A stretch of 64,000 nucleotides of DNA from Adiantum capillus-veneris (GCA_014529385.2 CM043967.1:83265278-83329277), one strand, 5' to 3'. Positions 12,606-25,337 are shown, numbered from the stretch's first letter. The notes: generated by a model from the sequence alone, not told the origin. Program-made: numbers and translations.

Positions 12606-13193
12606 GAACTCGTACTCAGGAAACAACTTCACAAGTGCCATACAAGTTGTTACCATAGTCAAAGAGATGGAATATGTAAACACGGGTTTCCATTTCATGT
12701 GCAGCCAAATCCAAACCCAGTCTTCAATGAAAAAAATCACAGATGGCAATACTTCAGGCCCCGGCATGAAGACAAAAATGATTTTTCTTTTCAGTTTAGA
12801 ATGGGTAGGCCAATTCCAACAGATCTGATTGAGCAGCAGCCAGAATTTGAGACTGCAATGTATGAGTTGCAATACTATCTTTACCCAACTTTGGAAGAGC
12901 GGGTGCTCAGACACTACATGCATAAATGGAGTGAGTTCATTCCATGGCCAGTTCAACCACCTACCCCATGGCATCCACATTACATCACTTGGAATACACT
13001 TGATCGAAAAATCACCATCGACATTGCCGTGCTGGCTAGTTGCTCCACAAAACACCATTGTATGTTGTTCGTGCAGATTGCGGACGTGCTCGGCCTACTC
13101 GAGACTATAGAATTAAATTACTCTAATGTGGTCCCCAACCACCTTCAGTCAACTAAACAATTCGTTCGCACTACTTTTCTGTCAACCAGTTAG
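12606..13193 (+). pseudogene. Helitron protein continuation after frameshift
   Basis: In a shifted phase, KHGFPFHVQPNPNPVFN (about 12678-12729), then NHRWQYFRPRHEDKN, matches the Cys/His and 'RPxxxD' stretch that follows the HUH motif in Helitron Rep proteins. The remaining 130 codons (IPTDLIEQQPEFETAMYELQ and on) I do not recognise. They are Pro/Tyr/Trp-rich and lack the expected YxxKY catalytic tyrosine region, so a deletion or a sequence switch at about 12785 is likely. Confidence 0.55.
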
Positions 13194-13457
13194 CCACACG
13201 CGCAACTTTGAAGAGCATCTTACCGATATAGCCCTTTCTTCCTGCATTAAAAACTCCCACTAATATGTGTTGTTACCTAGTCCTCCTCCTCTTCTCCAAT
13301 TTTTTTTTTTCCATTTCATTGTAAAGCAGTCATTCCATGCTACATTCAACGTCTTCCCTACTCTCGTTTGTTTAGTTCTGTTCTTGATTAATCAACTTTT
13401 TCGCATACTCTTTACATCAAATCGTTTCAGTCGCTTACACTCAATTGTAGTAACAAG

Positions 13458-13481
13458 ATTTGTGAAAAACAACTAATAAGT

Positions 13482-13540
<59 letters not shown>

Positions 13541-13785
13541 TTTCATTTCTACATTCTTCTTTATGATGTATACGCTTGTTCAGTGCTTCCATGAGAACAA
13601 AACAGTATATACATTCCTATATGTATGCGTGACTTCTACTTACTTAGGCTAACAAGATTTTGTCGAAAAAAAATAATAAGCGCACGCACTCTGTCTCTCT
13701 CTCAGCTTTCACTTCTATGTTATTTTTACTTATGTATACTCTTCTTCAATGCTTTGATGAGAACAAAATAGTAATTACAATACTG
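13458..13785 (+). repeat. Tandem duplication containing a (CT)n tract
   Basis: GATTTGTGAAAAACAACTAA (13459) and GATTTTGTCGAAAAAAAATA (13652) start two related copies with a period of about 193 bp. Both continue with a CT tract, CTTTCANTTCTA, GTATACNCTT and CATGAGAACAAAA / GATGAGAACAAAA. In the first copy the CT tract has grown to about 54 bp (13484-13537). Confidence 0.75.
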
Positions 13786-14344
13786 TCCTTGCTCTCCATT
13801 CATTTCCATACACATGCAAGTACCAAAGGGAAGCTCTCTCTAATTGAAATCGCCTTGAAGGCTTGTACCCTTACACCAGTTTGTTATCCACTTCCAGTTA
13901 TGCAGGCTAACGAAGCACTCTAGTTCCACATGCCAGAGGATGAACGATGGTTGGAAACGCGAGGGCAGGAATCGGCCTTACGCAAAGGACATGATGCAAA
14001 GGAGGGCGGTAGGGGGAGAGATTTTTCTTGGTTGCAGGGCATTTGACGAGAGGAATGTGTGGAACCTTCCACTCTCCAAAGAATTTTTTTAGCCCACTTC
14101 AAGACAAGCATCGTGAGGAGCTACTCCCAAAATCCAATTTGCAAAATCATATCACAAACCTTTACCTTCCACGTAGCACACATACTTTTTAGATTGCAAT
14201 TGTTTTTGGCAAGTATTTACGCGGTGAGACGAAGGCCCTTTTTTGGCTTTCTAAAAGAAACCCTTAGTGTTGTGTTGGGTTAGGGAGACTCCTTTCATTT
14301 CACATCCGGACATGATGGAGACTTACCTTTCATTTCACATCTTG
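13786..14344. other. Unassigned stretch before solo LTR
   Basis: No gene, repeat or domain recognised. Short frames on both strands lack supporting motifs. Confidence 0.5.
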
Positions 14345-14348
14345 ACAT

Positions 14349-16698
14349 TGATAGCCGTTTTTCGGCTCTCTCTAATTGCCATAGTGAGTTATCTCACCCT
14401 ATCAAATCACTCAAACACTGTGGTTACCCTCACCCTTTCACTGTATATAGGTGCGTGTGAGTTAGGGGACTTTTCCCATATCTCCTTACTGAAATAAAAA
14501 ACCCTCAATTAGCTAGTCATTGGGCTAGTTGAGCCGAAAAAATAAAAAATATAAAAAATATAAGTATATTATGGCCCATGAGTATGTAAATATTTCTTTG
14601 TATACAGGGCCTAAATAAAAGTTTTTTTCATAATTATTTTGGTATTTATTTAAATATTTCTACCTAGGTGTGTGTTATTTATGCTCTGTACATTGCCTCA
14701 CCATTACCACAATTTTTCTTACCATTTTCATGTAAGCTTCTCTTATATTTGGTGTAACTCCACGCCAACAAAAATCCAAAAAAACTAGTTTTATTTATGT
14801 GTATATTTTTTCACTATTGTGATTTTTCCCTTCCTACATCTATTTTGTTTTTTTTCTAAAAAATTAGAATACCAAAAATATTTATCTTTTTATGGTAGCC
14901 TCTTAATGAGAGAGATTTCTTTTGACCCCTTTATATTTTTTCCACTTATATTATTTATATTTGACATGTACATATTTTTTAGACCCCTCAATATTTGATT
15001 TTCTTAGTTGTACTATTCACTTATATCATGATCTCAACAATATCTTCAATTATACACCTACCAAATAAGGTCAAGGGTAGGTGGCATGCATACATGCACT
15101 ATGGAGGGCTCACTCTTGGAGGTATTCAAAAGAATCATCCAAAGAAGTACCCCACAAGGACCTTGTGCAGTGGAAAAAAACGATCGATTTTGCTGAATTT
15201 TTAAAGTTCACTTGCTCTCCAAATTTGAAAAGGTGATACAAACAAAAGTTGTAGCTCGTGGGCTGAACTTTTGCTTCAAATTTTTTCATATTTTTTTGAG
15301 CTACGAGCTGTGAGCTATGATTTTATTAGTGGACCCCAGTTTTCCCATGCTATGCAGCCACACTCTCTCTTCCACTTTATCATTTTCCTCTTTCACACAC
15401 ACTTCTCCACTCATCATCCCCACCTCTCTCACCACTCCTCTCTGCACCCTACTCACCTTCTCCTCAACCTTGAAGAATAAGAGAAACCATGGTGAACTCA
15501 TACCTCCCACACACAATTCCATTCCAAAATTGACCACCTAGTCTCATTTTTACTCCTCCAAATTACCCATATCTATCAAAAAAACCACAAAATTCAGCCT
15601 CTTCTCTTAAAAGACAGCATCATGGTGGTTGATTACTCAGCTTCAATTACCTTGTCTCTCAAGGAAGGTCAAGAGTGGAGAAAAATGTACCGTCAAAGCT
15701 AGTGGACCGTCAACAAGCGTCAAAATTGGCCCTACTCAAGACACTTGGAGCATCAACCTTGTAAGAAATCCACCTTTTCTTACCTCTTAAGAGTTTTTCT
15801 TCCTTATTTGTATCCTACATGGATACTCCCATTGTAAATATCCAATTCCATTTGTAAATTAATACTAACTCTACTAACACTAACCCACTATGAAAAGTCC
15901 TATCACCTCCATTTCTCTCCTCTCTCTTTCCCCACCAACTTCTTGATAATTCCCAGCAAAAGAAATTAGATAAATTGCTGAAAATCTAACCCAACCATGG
16001 TTAGAGGAGTAACCCTAGCCTTCAAAATTGCTATAAAAGGAGGGTGTAGCTAGCACAAAAATGGGGGAGAAGAAAGAGCACTATGCTATAGCTTGAGAAG
16101 CCAAGCTCAACCTCTTGAGAAGGAGCTCTTGAGTGGAATCTCATTGGCATTAGGCATATGTATGTGTTGTATTAGGGGTGATTAGCAAGGGAAATCTATG
16201 CCATTGTAAGAGAGAGTGATCATTAAATTGAGAGTAGGAAATCTATCATTTCTCCTACTAGAGTAAGCCCAACATTTGCTGAATCAAGAAGGGTGAATTT
16301 GGACTAAGCATGGATACCTTGTCTCCCTTCCAACGTGAAGTCATGGACAATAATGATGTGTAAGTGTCTTGGTGTTTTATTTAAGTTCTTGATAGCTTGT
16401 CTCCGGGTATTGTTATCAATTTAGCCATAAATCCCACATGCTGTAAGAGGGCGACAGGGTGGAGAGGACTCCCCTGGCCTTAAGACAGTGATTGGGGTGG
16501 CTTTTTTCTTGTGATGTGTGGTGGTGAAATTTACTCAGGCTATGTTGAACAAATACTAATCTCACTTTGATTGGTCATGACAGATTTGTAAGAAGGCATT
16601 AGTGCAACAAGCACCCCCTTCCCCCTTCTCTCTCTTTCTTACATATATATATTTATGTTTGCTTGATCATTAACGATACACTTCAAGCAGCCCGAGCA

Positions 16699-16762
<64 letters not shown>

Positions 16763-17020
16763 TTTTAGTGTGTGAGAGTGTTCCATTGGTGTTAGGGTTA
16801 GTGTAAATTCCTTGCTTGTTTGTGGGTTGCTCTAACGATTCTCCTCTTTTGCGTCCTAGTTCGCTCTTAAACTAGGTGGTGCCCTTGTGTAGTTGGGATT
16901 TGGCTAGGGGTTTGTTGTTTTGGTTTGTGTTGTGTTGTGCCCCAGCCCCATTGAGTAGCACGGGAGCCTTGAAGGGTGTCTAGAGGTTGCTCTTCTTGTT
17001 GCCCGCCCCAGACCGCTTCA
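14349..17020 (+). mobile_element. Solo LTR of a Tat-like Ty3-gypsy family
   Basis: Starts TGATAGCCGTTTTTCGGCTC and ends CCCCAGACCGCTTCA. These ends match, in reverse complement, the two ends of the LTRs at 28486-30477 and 36333-38877 (TGATAGC...TTTCGGCTC and GTCCGGGGCGGCAACAAG region). The 4-bp TSD ACAT at 14345-14348 and 17021-17024 agrees with the 4-bp TSD of the full element. The length of 2672 bp is close to the 2545-bp LTR. No internal region is present, so it arose by LTR-LTR recombination. A TATA-like TATAAAAGG lies at 16032-16040. A (CT)n tract fills 16702-16759. Confidence 0.85.
16032..16040 (+). promoter_or_regulatory. TATA-like box in solo LTR
   Basis: TATAAAAGG sits upstream of a purine-rich GGGGGAGAAGAAAGAG leader. 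It is the likely LTR core promoter by position, with no direct proof. Confidence 0.5.
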
Positions 17021-17041
17021 ACATGTCTTTACTTTTATTGA

Positions 17042-17205
17042 ATTCTATTGTTTAAGAATGCTAAAGTGAAGCTTCACCTTGCATAAATTTTAGTAAATTT
17101 TACACACACACACACACTTTTTTTTTGCATTCTATTGTTTTAGAATGCTAAAGTGAAGCTTCACTTTGCATAATTCTAATAAACTCTATACACACACATA
17201 TATAT
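17042..17205 (+). repeat. 88-bp tandem duplication
   Basis: ATTCTATTGTTTAAGAATGC at 17042 and ATTCTATTGTTTTAGAATGC at 17130 head two copies that both contain TAAAGTGAAGCTTCAC and a CA run. Confidence 0.85.
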
Positions 17206-17690
17206 TAATTAGCTCTTTTTATTTCACCTTTCATTTCACAACTTCACATGGCTTTACATTTCTTGCATTTTTATAGCTTGATTCCAATGAGTGTTAATGT
17301 TTGAGAAAGTCTCTTTTATTAAGCAGCTACTAATCGAGTTTCTTCCTCACAAAGAAGAAAATAAAAAATACTAGCAGAAATTTTGAGATTTGCAAAATTT
17401 TTGGACAACTTTCTCACATATTTCATCGGTTTTTCTTTCGTTTACCATGGTTTGCAGTTAGCTAGTTTTGATTTTCAATCGGCTCAAGACTAAGCTGAGG
17501 CAATCCTTTCCCAAACACTGATACCGGTTTAATTCAACCTAACAATTTTATCACTTTCTTATTGTTTTTGAAAGCCATCATGACCCTTTCACTTGTTCAA
17601 ATTAGGCAGCACTCTCATCCACGCAAAGCAATTGTTCGACGTTGCCATGATCGTAGCTTTTCAATCTGCGCACTGTTACTTGGCACATCA

Positions 17691-18005
17691 CATCCTTGGA
17701 ATGCGCTAATTACAAGATATGCCCAACAGTGGCCTGTAGGGACATCAAGCTTTTCGATATGTGCTGCTCTCAATTTACTAGCGCATCCCAGATTTTCAAT
17801 CTATGATGCTCTCAATTTATGGGCACATCGCATCCTTGGCACACACTGATTACAGGATATGGCCAACAAGAGTGGGCAGGGCCAAGAAGCCTTGGGTTGT
17901 TTTCAACGTGTGAGAAGAGAGAGCATCTCTCGAGATGCAATCACCTACGCTTTTGTGCTTGACACTACCTTGGTCAATTGGTTGACATGTATGCCAAAAG
18001 TGGTG
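17691..18005 (+). pseudogene. PPR gene fragment (sense)
   Basis: Frames on the plus strand give HPWNALITRYAQQ (17694-17735), then GQGQEALGCFQRVRRESI..DAITYAFVL (17875-17960) and, after a frameshift, GQLVDMYAKSG (17968-18000). These are consecutive PLS-class PPR motifs. It stops abruptly where an Hsp70 fragment begins in the opposite orientation. Inferred dead fragment. Confidence 0.75.
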
Positions 18006-18007
18006 TA

Positions 18008-18282
18008 CCTGCATCCTTGGTGGCATGCGTCTGGGAATGATTGAAATATGCAGACACCGTAATCACGACATTTTTACTGTGGCACCCAAAAATTCCTCAG
18101 CAATCTCATTCATCTTGATCAACACAATAGAAGATATTTCCTCTCCAGCAAACTGATTTTCTTCACTCTTGTAGTGCACCTCAATCAATGGCTTGTCACC
18201 AAGCACAACAATTACCTTGAAAGGCCACAACTTCACATCACTCTACACACAAGGATCGTAGTATTGTCGTCCACTTGGCATC
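18008..18282 (-). pseudogene. Hsp70 gene fragment (ATPase domain), antisense
   Basis: Minus-strand reading from 18282: DAK, then (after a short loss) GRQYYDPCV, stop (TAG where CAG/Gln is expected), [57 protein letters not shown], a 1-bp frameshift, [19 protein letters not shown]. This is the central nucleotide-binding part of Hsp70 (consensus [10 protein letters not shown] / EEISSMVLIKM / AYFNDSQRQATKDAG), a chaperone that folds proteins using ATP. Only about 90 of 650 residues are present, with no flanking exons, so it is a captured or retro-derived fragment, not a gene. Confidence 0.9.
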
Positions 18283-18289
18283 CATGAAA

Positions 18290-20520
18290 GAAATTAACAG
18301 AAAGAGCAATTCAAATACATTTTTCCCCAACAAAGAGTGTCAATACATAACTATCACAAGAGTTACAAGATGTACGATAGCCTCCGATGAGCAACTACTT
18401 GTCGCACATACATACATAGACACTGTAAAATCCACAAGTGCCCATGGTCCATACAGAGCACCAGCCTACAACACTGTGCCAAGTAAAAGAAAACACCGCC
18501 ATTAGACTTGATGTTGTTGAAAGAAGGAAATACTCTAATCTTTCCCCTTTGGCAGGGTCTTCTCGTCTTCACAAGAGTTGTCATGGTGAATAACAGACTT
18601 CCATGGTGGAGCAAAGGATCAAATGTGCAGCTCTTGCAATTATGGGCTATAAGGAGGCTAGGTCGACTTGAGTCTAGTGCGTAGTAGTAGTGTCTAGTAG
18701 ATTTTGTGTTTTTGACTTGCAAACTGGAGTACTTGGTGCTTGTTTCTCTCTCAAGGGAGGAGGTTGCAGGCGATCTGGAGAGACTTACCAGCAATACCAA
18801 GCATATCCGAGCTATTGTTTCACCCCTTGCATCCACACCATGGCCATTTGATGGCTCTCCACATGATCTAGCTGCCGACAAGTGGCAATTTGGCGTGCAA
18901 CATATGAAAGCCTTGTACTATGTATCTCCTACCAGACATACAAGTAGCACACTCAATTCAGTTGTCCTATGTAAGACACACACGATTCTGTTGAATGATA
19001 CCACCAACATATGTGAAATCCCCTTGCCAAAGCTAGCTTAATTCTACCAAATGATGCCACCAACATCTATGGTATCCCCTTACTAGCTACTGCTAAGGTC
19101 TGTAAGACCCACCTCTGGTATATTGTGTTTTTTGGGTACACATGACATTGCACAAGTAGTTGACAGTGCTTTAAACATTGGTCCATATCTAGTCGGAAGA
19201 AGACAATGAGCGCGGTGGAGGTGTTGCAAGAGCGCTCAAAACCACTACACTCACTACCTAATTTGGACAGATCTGTGTCACCTCTTCGATAGAAGCTACA
19301 TTTTCAATCGAAGACAATTGCTAATGATCGAGATATGTAAACTTTGCAATTTATAAGATGGCTCATGGAAGCAACGTGCTTCACTAGGTTCCAGTGGGGC
19401 TTTTGAACTGAGAACTCATCATACAATAAACCCTACATCGTCTATGACGTACAATTTAAAGCTACCTTTGCTTCTCTTTAAGCTTAATGAATTACATGCA
19501 TCTTTTGTATTTGTCTTGACTCTTGTTTCGTGTCTAACAAAAATGGCATATATTTACGAAATTGGACATTTTGACTGCACAAGCACGACTCCAACTCGAC
19601 AACATTGCAAGGTCCGTTATTTGTATCCAATTCCCTATGCTAAATGTTTATTTGGTGCAACATATAAATGCTATGGGCTAGGGCACGGATTTTGTTTCTT
19701 ATAATTTTTGGAGAGACCACAATGCCAACTCTCCACCATACTTTTGTATGGCACTACTGCATGACATGCATTGTATATTTAGCATTTTCACTTTGTGCCT
19801 AATTGCAAAACAAAATGTTTAACTATTCACATTGCTTTTATGTAGCTTGATTCAAAAAATTTCCTTCAGCTTGCACAATTGGAAGACATCCATACATGCT
19901 TACCGTAGTACATTTCAATTTTTAGTCTATTGGTGCTTTTTGTATTTTTTGAGTTTGTCAATGCTTCCTTAAGTTTAGTTTAGCCACATGTTTTCCTCAC
20001 TAGTGCATGCTCAATCTCAATCATTGAATCTATCTATCAAATAGACACGCACTTCTTTTGTCACAGTCTTGCAATTCAATTATGCATTACAGTACTCAAT
20101 GCACTCTACACATGTTTACTTTATTCCTAGGTGGTTGATGTGAATCTACCTACGTCCTTGTTTGGCATTATATTTTAGATATTGCAGCCCAATATTCTCC
20201 TTTGCATAGCCATTTTGTAGCATGAGGACAACCCTTTATCCTAGAGTTTTCCTCCTCAAATATGTTTTACACTAGATTGATCGATAGCCAAGGCTTCTTG
20301 CTCACTCAGACTCTGACAACATGTACCTGTGTGTGTGTGTGTGTGTGTGTGTACATGTTCTAACATAAATTATAAGAAATAATTGAACTTTTTACATTCA
20401 AAAGATAGCTGGCTTAGAACAAAGGAAATGATAAGTACAAAACAATTCAGTCATAGAATTATTGTTGTACAATGATTGTAAGAATGAAGCATCATTCCTG
20501 TATATAGTTTAACAAAAGAA
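18290..20520. other. Unassigned intergenic DNA
   Basis: Short frames on both strands (for example 18706-19041 plus, 111 codons, and 18363-18881 minus, 172 codons) overlap each other and have no recognised domain. I see only a short (GT)n at 20329-20352. Confidence 0.5.
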
Positions 20521-21180
20521 CTTCCCGAGCAGTAGGTACATGTGTAATCCAGTGTTGGACAGCTTGCTAGCCAAAAAAGCCTTTCCAAGATAAGATAGAG
20601 TCCTTACCTGCATCCATCCAAACAAGAGAACAGATATGTTAGCCTTGAATGTGTTTTACAGGTATTAATGGACCATACCAGTTGTTATCCATGTCCATCT
20701 TACAAACTTTAAAAAAAAACTTACAATACTTCTCTTTTCATAAAAAACCCCAAAGGTTTTAGCAAAAATATTCTTTTACTTTGATTAGAAGGCCATCACC
20801 CCTTCTAATCCAACTATCTTAATCCCCCATCAACATATTTTAACGGTTTATTGAGGTTATCTTTCAAGATTAACGAAGCTTCACCACAAGAAGCTATAAA
20901 AAAAGCTTTTCTATATTAAAAATTCCTTTAGTAGTTCAAAATATGAAGCTTGTTTTAGTTTGGTTAAATATAGTTTATGCCCTTCATGGTACAAAGAATC
21001 CAAATAATTATCCTCTTTGTATATCACTTACCTTAAACCTCTAATAGCATGCCAAGTGGTAAGGAGCCCTTGCAGTGTCAAGCCAATCCTTAAGTCAAAC
21101 CATGAAGGCAAAGGAATATGAGCCCATATGGTTTTATTTTGCAACATTACCTCTCCTTGTGAATGCAAAAGTATTGTAGC
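20521..21180 (-). other. Possible decayed coding sequence (LINE-like?), weak
   Basis: On the minus strand 21180-20990 is open and reads HIPLPSWFDLRIGLTLQGLL and on. Further along, 20600-20525 reads RTLSYLGKAFLASKLSNTGL, which loosely resembles the 'LSLAGRxxLA' segment after LINE reverse transcriptase. No catalytic motif, no poly-A tail and no target-site duplication were found. Could equally be chance. Confidence 0.2.
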
Positions 21181-21182
21181 AC

Positions 21183-22236
21183 CTAATCAAGATACCCAGT
21201 ACCAAAATAAGCCCAGTAATTGCATGCAATCGGGCCAAAACCCCAAAACCAAATAACTAACAACAATCCAATATCTGTAAGCAGACGGACCAAGCCCCCT
21301 AGTTTACCATAAGCTAGATAGGTGCTCGTATTGTAACCAACAGCGAGTTTTAACCATAAAATGTTAACACAGCAAGGGTAACCACAACAAACCGCCCAAA
21401 CCATTGTTTTTAACAAAACCTGTAATACTATAAGCATTTAGGGAAAAACCCATATTTGATAAGATTAATACTGTGCGACCTGTAAAAAGCCAATAAAAAG
21501 CGCAGGGAAAACTTGCCCATACCATAGTTTATACTGCTACACTAGTACGCTATTGTCAATCAGGGCCCTATATTGCCAAGCCATGTGGTAACAACATAAC
21601 CCAGTAATGTCAGAACACTAAAATGCAGAAGGGTAAACAATCCATGCCAAAAAAATATCCTCAACATATACACTCATCGCCCAAACCAGGACCATAACCT
21701 GGATCCATTAATGTAGAGTAGAAACCACATCAAGAACTACCATATCAAAACAGGCTACAACGTTAATAACATGGTGCCTTAGCACCCCTCTTTTATATAT
21801 AAAAAAAAAATCAGCCCGCAAGAAATATGCAAGGGCAGAGAGGCCAACCTAAGAAACCTGTGTTGCGAGTTCCATACTTCAAAGTAAAACAGCCACACAA
21901 TTTCTACTTAATGTAAGCAGAACAACAATCAAAGCTAAGCGAGGGGTAGAGATGCGCCCTCACCTCTTTAAATAGAGGAAGAAGGACGGTCGTCAGGTCG
22001 GTGTGATGAGTAGAGCGCCATGAATGGAGAGACCCCCTCAGCTACAACGAGGCCGCCTATAGGCAGAATGAGAGAGCTACACAAGGCGCCTCCACCGGCA
22101 AATAATATTAGTGGCAGTAAACTGCCCTACTTTGTGAAAAACCACCTTGTCCCCCATAAGGGTTAATTCCCATGGTGGACTCCTAATGAAGTGAAGCTAA
22201 AAAGTGTCTAATAAGCTAATGATCCTTAGTAATACA

Positions 22237-22238
<2 letters not shown>
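21183..22238. other. Unassigned stretch
   Basis: A minus frame at 21437-21183 (84 codons) is Leu/Gly/Trp-rich without a known domain. A minus-strand TATA-like TATATATAAAAGAG lies at 21791-21806 and CTATTTAAAGAG near 21960. It may be an LTR remnant, but no pair or TSD was found. Confidence 0.3.

Positions 22239-22313
<75 letters not shown>
22239..22313 (+). repeat. (GT)n(GA)n compound microsatellite
   Basis: About 37 bp of GT followed directly by about 38 bp of GA. Confidence 0.95.
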
Positions 22314-22315
<2 letters not shown>

Positions 22316-24429
22316 TCTATGAGAACTAAGAAAATAGGAGAAATTTGACTACGCTTGATTTTTAAAATAAATACACATGACTATGCTTAATTTTTAGAAC
22401 AAATACACATGAATTTCATTTTTAAAAGTTTGTCAATGTCATGAAATTGAACCATTTTACAGACAACGAGAGAGTTGATTGGTCATCATATACGTAATTC
22501 TTTTAAAAAAATTCATCAATGCGCTTTGTAATTCATTTACTTCAGTGTTAGATGCTTGATGTCAATTTGCATATGTTCTCTTAGGTTCTATAGCAACACC
22601 CACCAAGCAAGACTATGATTTTTTCATCATACTAGCAAAAAGGCTTGTATTAAAGGGATTACTAGTTTCAAGGAAGCTGTCTCCATATAGATTCCTTAAA
22701 ACTTGCTAAAATCCAATAAATGGTGTGTGACTCTTTCATTGTGCGATGAAACTAAAGTCACTAACCATAGTATATTCATGCGGCACTTGGCTATAAGGTG
22801 CAAATGGTGTAGATGGATTTGTAAAGAGAGACCATTAGCATTGCATCTCGAGGGCGTTGGTTATGGGCCAGGGAGTTGATGAGGTTGGCATCTCTTCTTC
22901 CAACATGTTCCATGCTTCTTTTACTCTCTCAATGTCCTTTACATTTGGTATAGCTCAATTTACCATACCAACCAGCAATCAAATTTTACTAGAAATAACG
23001 TCATATCCCTTTACATACAAAATCTAGAGTCAATTCTGGTTGGTAATCATTAAGAGTGAATGAGTCCTTTTTGGATCCAACAGGAAAATTTCCAGTTAAA
23101 GAAAAGACAAAATTTAAACTTTTAATTTTAGCCAAGGAAAAAGAGAAGGTTTCTCTATGGCCATTGCCCTTTGGGAAGGCCAAAAAGGACGCTCAACTCT
23201 ATAGCCCATGCCCTTTGGCCAAGCCAAACAGAACTAATGAAAAGAAAGTCAAGTCTTATAAGGCTGTCAAGTGAAAAGACCAATGATAGAAAAACTAAAC
23301 AAAAGAGAATCTCAATTATTGATTGGACCTACCTTTCATGATAATAATCACTAATGAGCATAATAAAACTTTACATGTTTATCTAACTCTCTTTTGCTCT
23401 AAGGCTTCTTTTAGAGGGACTCCACACGAGGAGGGGGAATTGTTTTCAAGTTACCCCTTCCTCTCTCCACTAATTGCACTTGAATTTCCAAAAGCTATCG
23501 CCCCTTCCCTTGCGTGTGCATGTGTGAGCTACAATCAGGTCAATTTTTCACTCACACAAGTCTTACTTCTTAACCCCTCCCAAGTGGAGTCCCCCCTAAA
23601 AAGCAAAACACAAGGTGAGGAGTCACGAGTCACGAGTCACGATGATGGCCTACGGAAGTCTAGGGAAGGATGAGAGTTATAGGAAGTAGGTTTGGATGAG
23701 TGCCTACAATCACATTTTAATTTTGTTGTGTTAATATAAAATTGCATTGTCCATTATTCACACATAATCACAAATGCTTTATATGTTACAAAGGGTCTCA
23801 TTTAAACAACAAAGTGAAACACTCACTTTGACATTCTAAAACAAAACAATGAAATAAAATAAAATAAAAACAATAAAATAAAGAAATTCATTGACAAAAT
23901 AAAACAAAAGAATATAAAATACAAATCTAATAAGCATGAAAATGATAAAATAAATTAATAAAATAGATAGATATTTATGATGTCTTTGGAAAAAAAAAGA
24001 CTCTTTTATAAATCAAAACACTCTCAAAGTTCACTATGGCATACATAAGGCTATTAAGAAGGTTTTAGTAATTATAAGAGAGTTCTTTGTCAGAGAAAAA
24101 ATTGAGAAAGTGACACTATTTGTTGTCAAAGTAAAGCATTACATTATTGAAAAGAAATGTAACAATGAACTATTTAGATTGCAATATATCCAAAAGATTA
24201 AAAAATGATAAATGGAAAAACACTTGGAAGCATTGTAAGAAATTGAGAAAAAAAAAGTGAAATTGGATGGAAAATATTGTGTGTGACCAAATACTCAACT
24301 AGCTCGCGCGACTTGCCTACGTTGGGTCCGCTCGTTCTTACTAATAGTACAACGGTAAGGCGTTCAACAATGGCATTGTCGGAGGCAGTGTTTATGCATG
24401 CAAACACTATCTACATAAGTCCTAAATTT

Positions 24430-24432
<3 letters not shown>
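22314..24432. other. Unassigned AT-rich DNA
   Basis: Includes an A-rich stretch at 23840-24000 and a triple ACGAGTCACGAGTCACGA at 23626-23643. No gene supported. The 116-codon frame 23323-23673 has no domain. Confidence 0.5.

Positions 24433-24435
<3 letters not shown>

Positions 24436-24476
<41 letters not shown>
24436..24476 (+). repeat. (GA)n microsatellite
   Basis: About 40 bp of GA repeat. Confidence 0.95.
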
Positions 24477-24479
<3 letters not shown>

Positions 24480-24578
24480 TGCTTGATGTCTTTCTCTCTT
24501 GCCTATAGACAATGGTGTCCTTTCTCCCTGTCTATCTATTTTGATTTATAGCGCATTTCAATATACAAACTTCTATTC

Positions 24579-24580
<2 letters not shown>

Positions 24581-24662
<82 letters not shown>
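24581..24662 (+). repeat. (CT)n(AT)n compound microsatellite
   Basis: About 40 bp CT followed by about 42 bp AT. Confidence 0.95.
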
Positions 24663-24665
<3 letters not shown>

Positions 24666-25054
24666 TTTTTTTAAATCCCATTTTGCAATACATCCTCTCC
24701 GCATCTCTCTATTTGACAATTTCAACATACAAACTGTCATAAAATCTAATATCTAACCAACCCAAATAATTTTCTCATGTTAGACTGATCATTTAATGTG
24801 GGAGAATAAACGGGAACAAGGGTTAAGATATAGACATGTGCTTATAGATCTATCTCAACACGGTGCCAATGGTAAAAAGGCCCAAATAAGAGATGGTATA
24901 TCAAGGAGCAAGGCTAACCAAGGGAGAATAAGACCTTAGGGTTAGCTTCATTGAAGACCTCCAATAATTAGTGTAAAAGTCCTTTGACCTAAGGTAAGCT
25001 AGGGGCTGAGCTTGAGGTGGGAACCCGGGCCAAGATTAAGGTGATTGAAGTGTT

Positions 25055-25260
25055 TGTCGTGCTTGATGACTAAGGTTCTTGAGGTGCTTGAGGTTCCTGA
25101 TGACTAAGATGCTTGAGATGCTTGAGGTGCTTGATGATTGAGATGCTTGAGGTGCTTTTCATGCTTGAGATACTAGGGATGTACTTGAGGTGAGAACCCA
25201 ACCCAAGCTTGAGGGGCTTAAGGGCCAAGCTTGTGGTGAGAACTAGGCCCAAGGTTGAGT
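25055..25260 (+). repeat. Minisatellite-like GATGCTTGAGGTGCTT repeats
   Basis: Variants of GATGCTTGAGGTGCTT and GATGACTAAG recur at least six times in 25060-25180, followed by two copies of CAAGCTTGNGG...GAGAAC. Imperfect, period roughly 15-30 bp. Confidence 0.7.
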
Positions 25261-25336
25261 GGCTTAAGGTGTGCAAAAGTCAAGATTCAATCCCTACAAG
25301 GATGTGGCGAGCCCTACAAGAGGGGGGATGAGAGAG

Positions 25337-25337
<1 letters not shown>

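Noticed and set aside
18363-18881. 172-codon minus-strand frame
   Set aside because: No domain, Ser/Arg-rich, overlapped by an equally long plus frame; chance frame.
25255-25305. Possible SINE/tRNA-like A and B boxes (TGGCTTAAGGTG and AGATTCAATCC)
   Set aside because: The spacing is only about 20 bp, no cloverleaf can be drawn, and the site lies in a minisatellite.
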